Notes under the pieces: model-generated | Databases searched by the model: none | Told to the model about the DNA's origin: nothing | What the model saw: only the letters and a program-made list of their open reading frames with translations | Translations under genes and position numbers: made by a program | Shown here: positions 61,898-64,000 of the stretch, one piece after another | How positions within the stretch are numbered: the first letter of the stretch is position 1 | How the letters are laid out: every line of letters starts with the position of its first letter | Origin: Manduca sexta | Taxonomy: Eukaryota; Arthropoda; Insecta; Lepidoptera; Sphingidae | Length of the DNA: 64,000 bases | NCBI RefSeq assembly: GCF_014839805.1 | Contig: NC_051142.1 | Location: 16,710,589-16,774,588 of the forward strand | Reading direction: 5' to 3'

Positions 61898-62825
61898 AAC
61901 TAATGTATACTTCCTTTAGTGTTTGAATTTGGTTCTTTTAACATTTACGAAGTACAACAAGTGATATTTATCCATGTGCTGATGATTTCAATGTCCATTC
62001 AGCGTGGTGGTAGTTGACTCCTTTTTTATTATATTTAGCATTTATGACATCCAAAATCTAACGAAAAAGATTTATAAATTAAAATTAAGTAAAAAGTAGA
62101 AGGCGTAGGTGTCAAATAAAAGAAATAGCAAACTGTGATGTCACTGAGTGCCATCGACTATAACGTTATGTGTAAGAAAATGATAGTGCCATTACCCCAG
62201 CACGCTCCTACTTTTACTGACATCAATATATAAAATATGAATAACTACTTTACTTTTCAACCAACTTTGATGTTGATTTCACAGAAGAATTTATTTATCA
62301 TATTTTATCTATTAAGTACTAATGTATAAAATAGTATATAAAACCAAACATTTAGAGAAAGTACCCTATTATTATTATACCCTATTATATATTACCCTAT
62401 GCATATTATTGGATTATGTTTTTAATATTGTGATAAGTACTTTATTTTTCACAATAGAAAGTATTTTGTGTTGAAGTTACTAGTTAATAGACAACAATAC
62501 TGTATTTTAAAATGTAATAATTGCCCTGTTTATTTGAAATATTTAATCGATTATTTTATTACTCGATTACTTTACTTGATTATTGTCTATTCAATGACAG
62601 CTATGAAAATAAACACAACCCTATTACAGTGTCGTGTTGTCAAAATTATTGGATGTGTATAATTTTTAAAATCCAAGGATATCAGAAAATTATCTGTAAA
62701 TATTTAGAAATCGAAAATAATATGCATTGTAACCGTAAAATAACAGTGTAATTCAGACTGCCGCGCTGTGAAGGCGCTCGCATCGAAAATCTTTCATAAA
62801 TCGTTCCACAAAACCTTATTCAGAA
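61898..62825. other. Gap between receptor C and ZIP9
   Basis: AT-rich. It contains the receptor C 3' UTR with AATAAA at 62115-62120 and, at the right, the presumed ZIP9 promoter. No repeat family or further gene was recognised. Confidence 0.5.
62115..62120 (+). terminator. Candidate receptor C polyadenylation hexamer
   Basis: AATAAA about 220 bases after the TAA (gtcaaataaaag). No other support. Confidence 0.4.
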
Positions 62826-62921
62826 ATGGATGGGACTTGGGTGCTGGTTTTGCTGGCTTTAGTGATGTTAGTGGGATCATATGTGGCTGGGAGCATACCC
62901 TTAAATGTGTCTATGTCTGAG
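62826..62921 (+). CDS. ZIP9/SLC39A9-type zinc transporter, first exon (partial)
   Basis: ATG at 62826 opens a 32-codon exon ending in a gtacgt donor at 62922. The peptide (MDGTWVLVLLALVMLVGSYV, then AGSIPLNVSMSE) matches the start of the first transmembrane helix of SLC39A9/ZIP9, in which a short acidic N-terminus leads into LAMLVGCYVAG-IPL. Known role of the family: zinc import across Golgi and plasma membranes. The remaining exons are beyond the window. The call rests on one short exon. Confidence 0.75.
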
Positions 62922-64000
62922 GTACGTTATAAGTTAATTTTACAGGGAAATCGTAGGGCTAAGAAGCAATTGATTTTACTAACACCATATGTAGTTCAAG
63001 TCGTAAAAACTTTTTTTACTGCACAACTGCAGCCTTTTTGTTTTGTAATATAATGTCGAACAGTATAACGAAGACAACAGTGTGAGCAACATTATATGCT
63101 AATGCTGTATCTTAATTTTTTTTGCACACATATGGTAAAGTTTATACAATGTATACATTGTAACTAATTGATTTATCGTAAAAGTACATTCATATAGTTA
63201 TCATCACTTTGTCTATGTATGCAGCCAAACAGTTAGTAAGCACAATTGTTTATTATGAAATATAATGTATCCAGTTTGCATAATTATTTGTGTAATGAGA
63301 TGCCATATCATTGATGTTTATGGGGAAGCGGAAAACTACAGAATAGTAATAATATTGCTTCCATGTTGAAGGTGAAAGGGAGCCTGACTTACCTTTAGTG
63401 CTCTACATTATAAACTATCCTAATGATATGTTACCTTGTGTTTACACTTTACCTTGAAGTGGCCACTTCATTGAACAGGGGCTTTAAGATAACCTGAAAA
63501 ACTTGTATAAAAATCTGTAGTTTTTTTTGTGACTTTTGATCCCCACACTAATAGTTTTCCATCAAGTTTCTTGTGAATTACCAATACCTAAATAGTTTTC
63601 TACCAATATTCTCATGAACAGTTCTCTGCTCCCTGGGCAGGGCTTTTAAGCCAGGTTCCAATAGTATATATCCCATCATGCCACCATATTGTTACACCAC
63701 TGGTGTTACCCATAACATAATAATGAGATGAATAAACTATTTGCTTGATTACATTACTAGTCAAAAACTGGCAATATGCAGATATTGGTATTACAATAAT
63801 ACAAGGAGTTTCATTCATTTCCTGAAAGATAATGTGTTAACTTTAATAACATTTAACAATTTTACTCAATATCTTTCAAACAAGGAGGCAACCATAAATC
63901 TGTTGTTACATCTTTTAATTTCTTTTATACTATACTAACTTTTGTTCATGGCTTTGTCACATGAGAGAGTTTTTCCAGGATAAAATTCCTACTATATTTC
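62922..64000 (+). other. ZIP9 first intron (part)
   Basis: AT-rich DNA with no second exon found up to the window end. No repeat family was recognised. Confidence 0.5.

Overview
The window is lepidopteran (moth or butterfly) nuclear DNA. Conserved animal genes are split by short GT-AG introns. The introns and gaps are full of repeats of lepidopteran type: Lep1-like Helitrons (5' TC, 3' CTAG, inserted between A and T), tRNA-derived SINEs, small inverted-repeat MITEs and a Tc1/mariner relic. The species cannot be told. The ORFs are mostly exon pieces, so each gene below was assembled by hand from splice sites, reading phase and protein similarity.

Layout: (1) 29-10541 (+), the 3' part of Son of sevenless (Sos), with the Ras exchange domain and proline-rich tail. 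(2) 14391-20665 (+), receptor A. (3) 24235-31178 (-), an RRP1/Nop52 ribosome-biogenesis protein. (4) 33741-41465 (-), the ETS factor GABP-alpha/Ets97D, 454 residues. (5) 42988-53262 (-), receptor B, and 56164-61897 (+), receptor C, arranged head to head. (6) 62826 onward (+), the first exon of a ZIP9/SLC39A9-type zinc transporter, running off the window.

The most interesting content is the trio of receptors A, B and C. They are diverged paralogues (343, 322 and about 326 residues). All share one eight-exon plan: signal peptide, an Ig-like domain split over exons 3 and 4, a shorter second cysteine-paired domain over exons 5 and 6, one uncharged transmembrane helix in exon 7, and a last exon encoding the cytoplasmic tail. 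The tails carry two or three tyrosine motifs that match vertebrate ITIM and ITSM consensus sequences: LIYAEL, TPYAEI and SPYAEI in A; HIYAEL and SPYVQI in B; VIYAQL and TPYAQI in C. This looks like a small family of insect inhibitory-type immune or adhesion receptors. Function is inferred from sequence only.

The housekeeping genes look intact. Receptor C has a one-base frame clash in exon 4 that an alternative tandem acceptor could absorb. Receptor B appears to take its last codons and stop from a SINE. Repeats explain much of the remaining sequence; stretches where nothing was recognised are stated.
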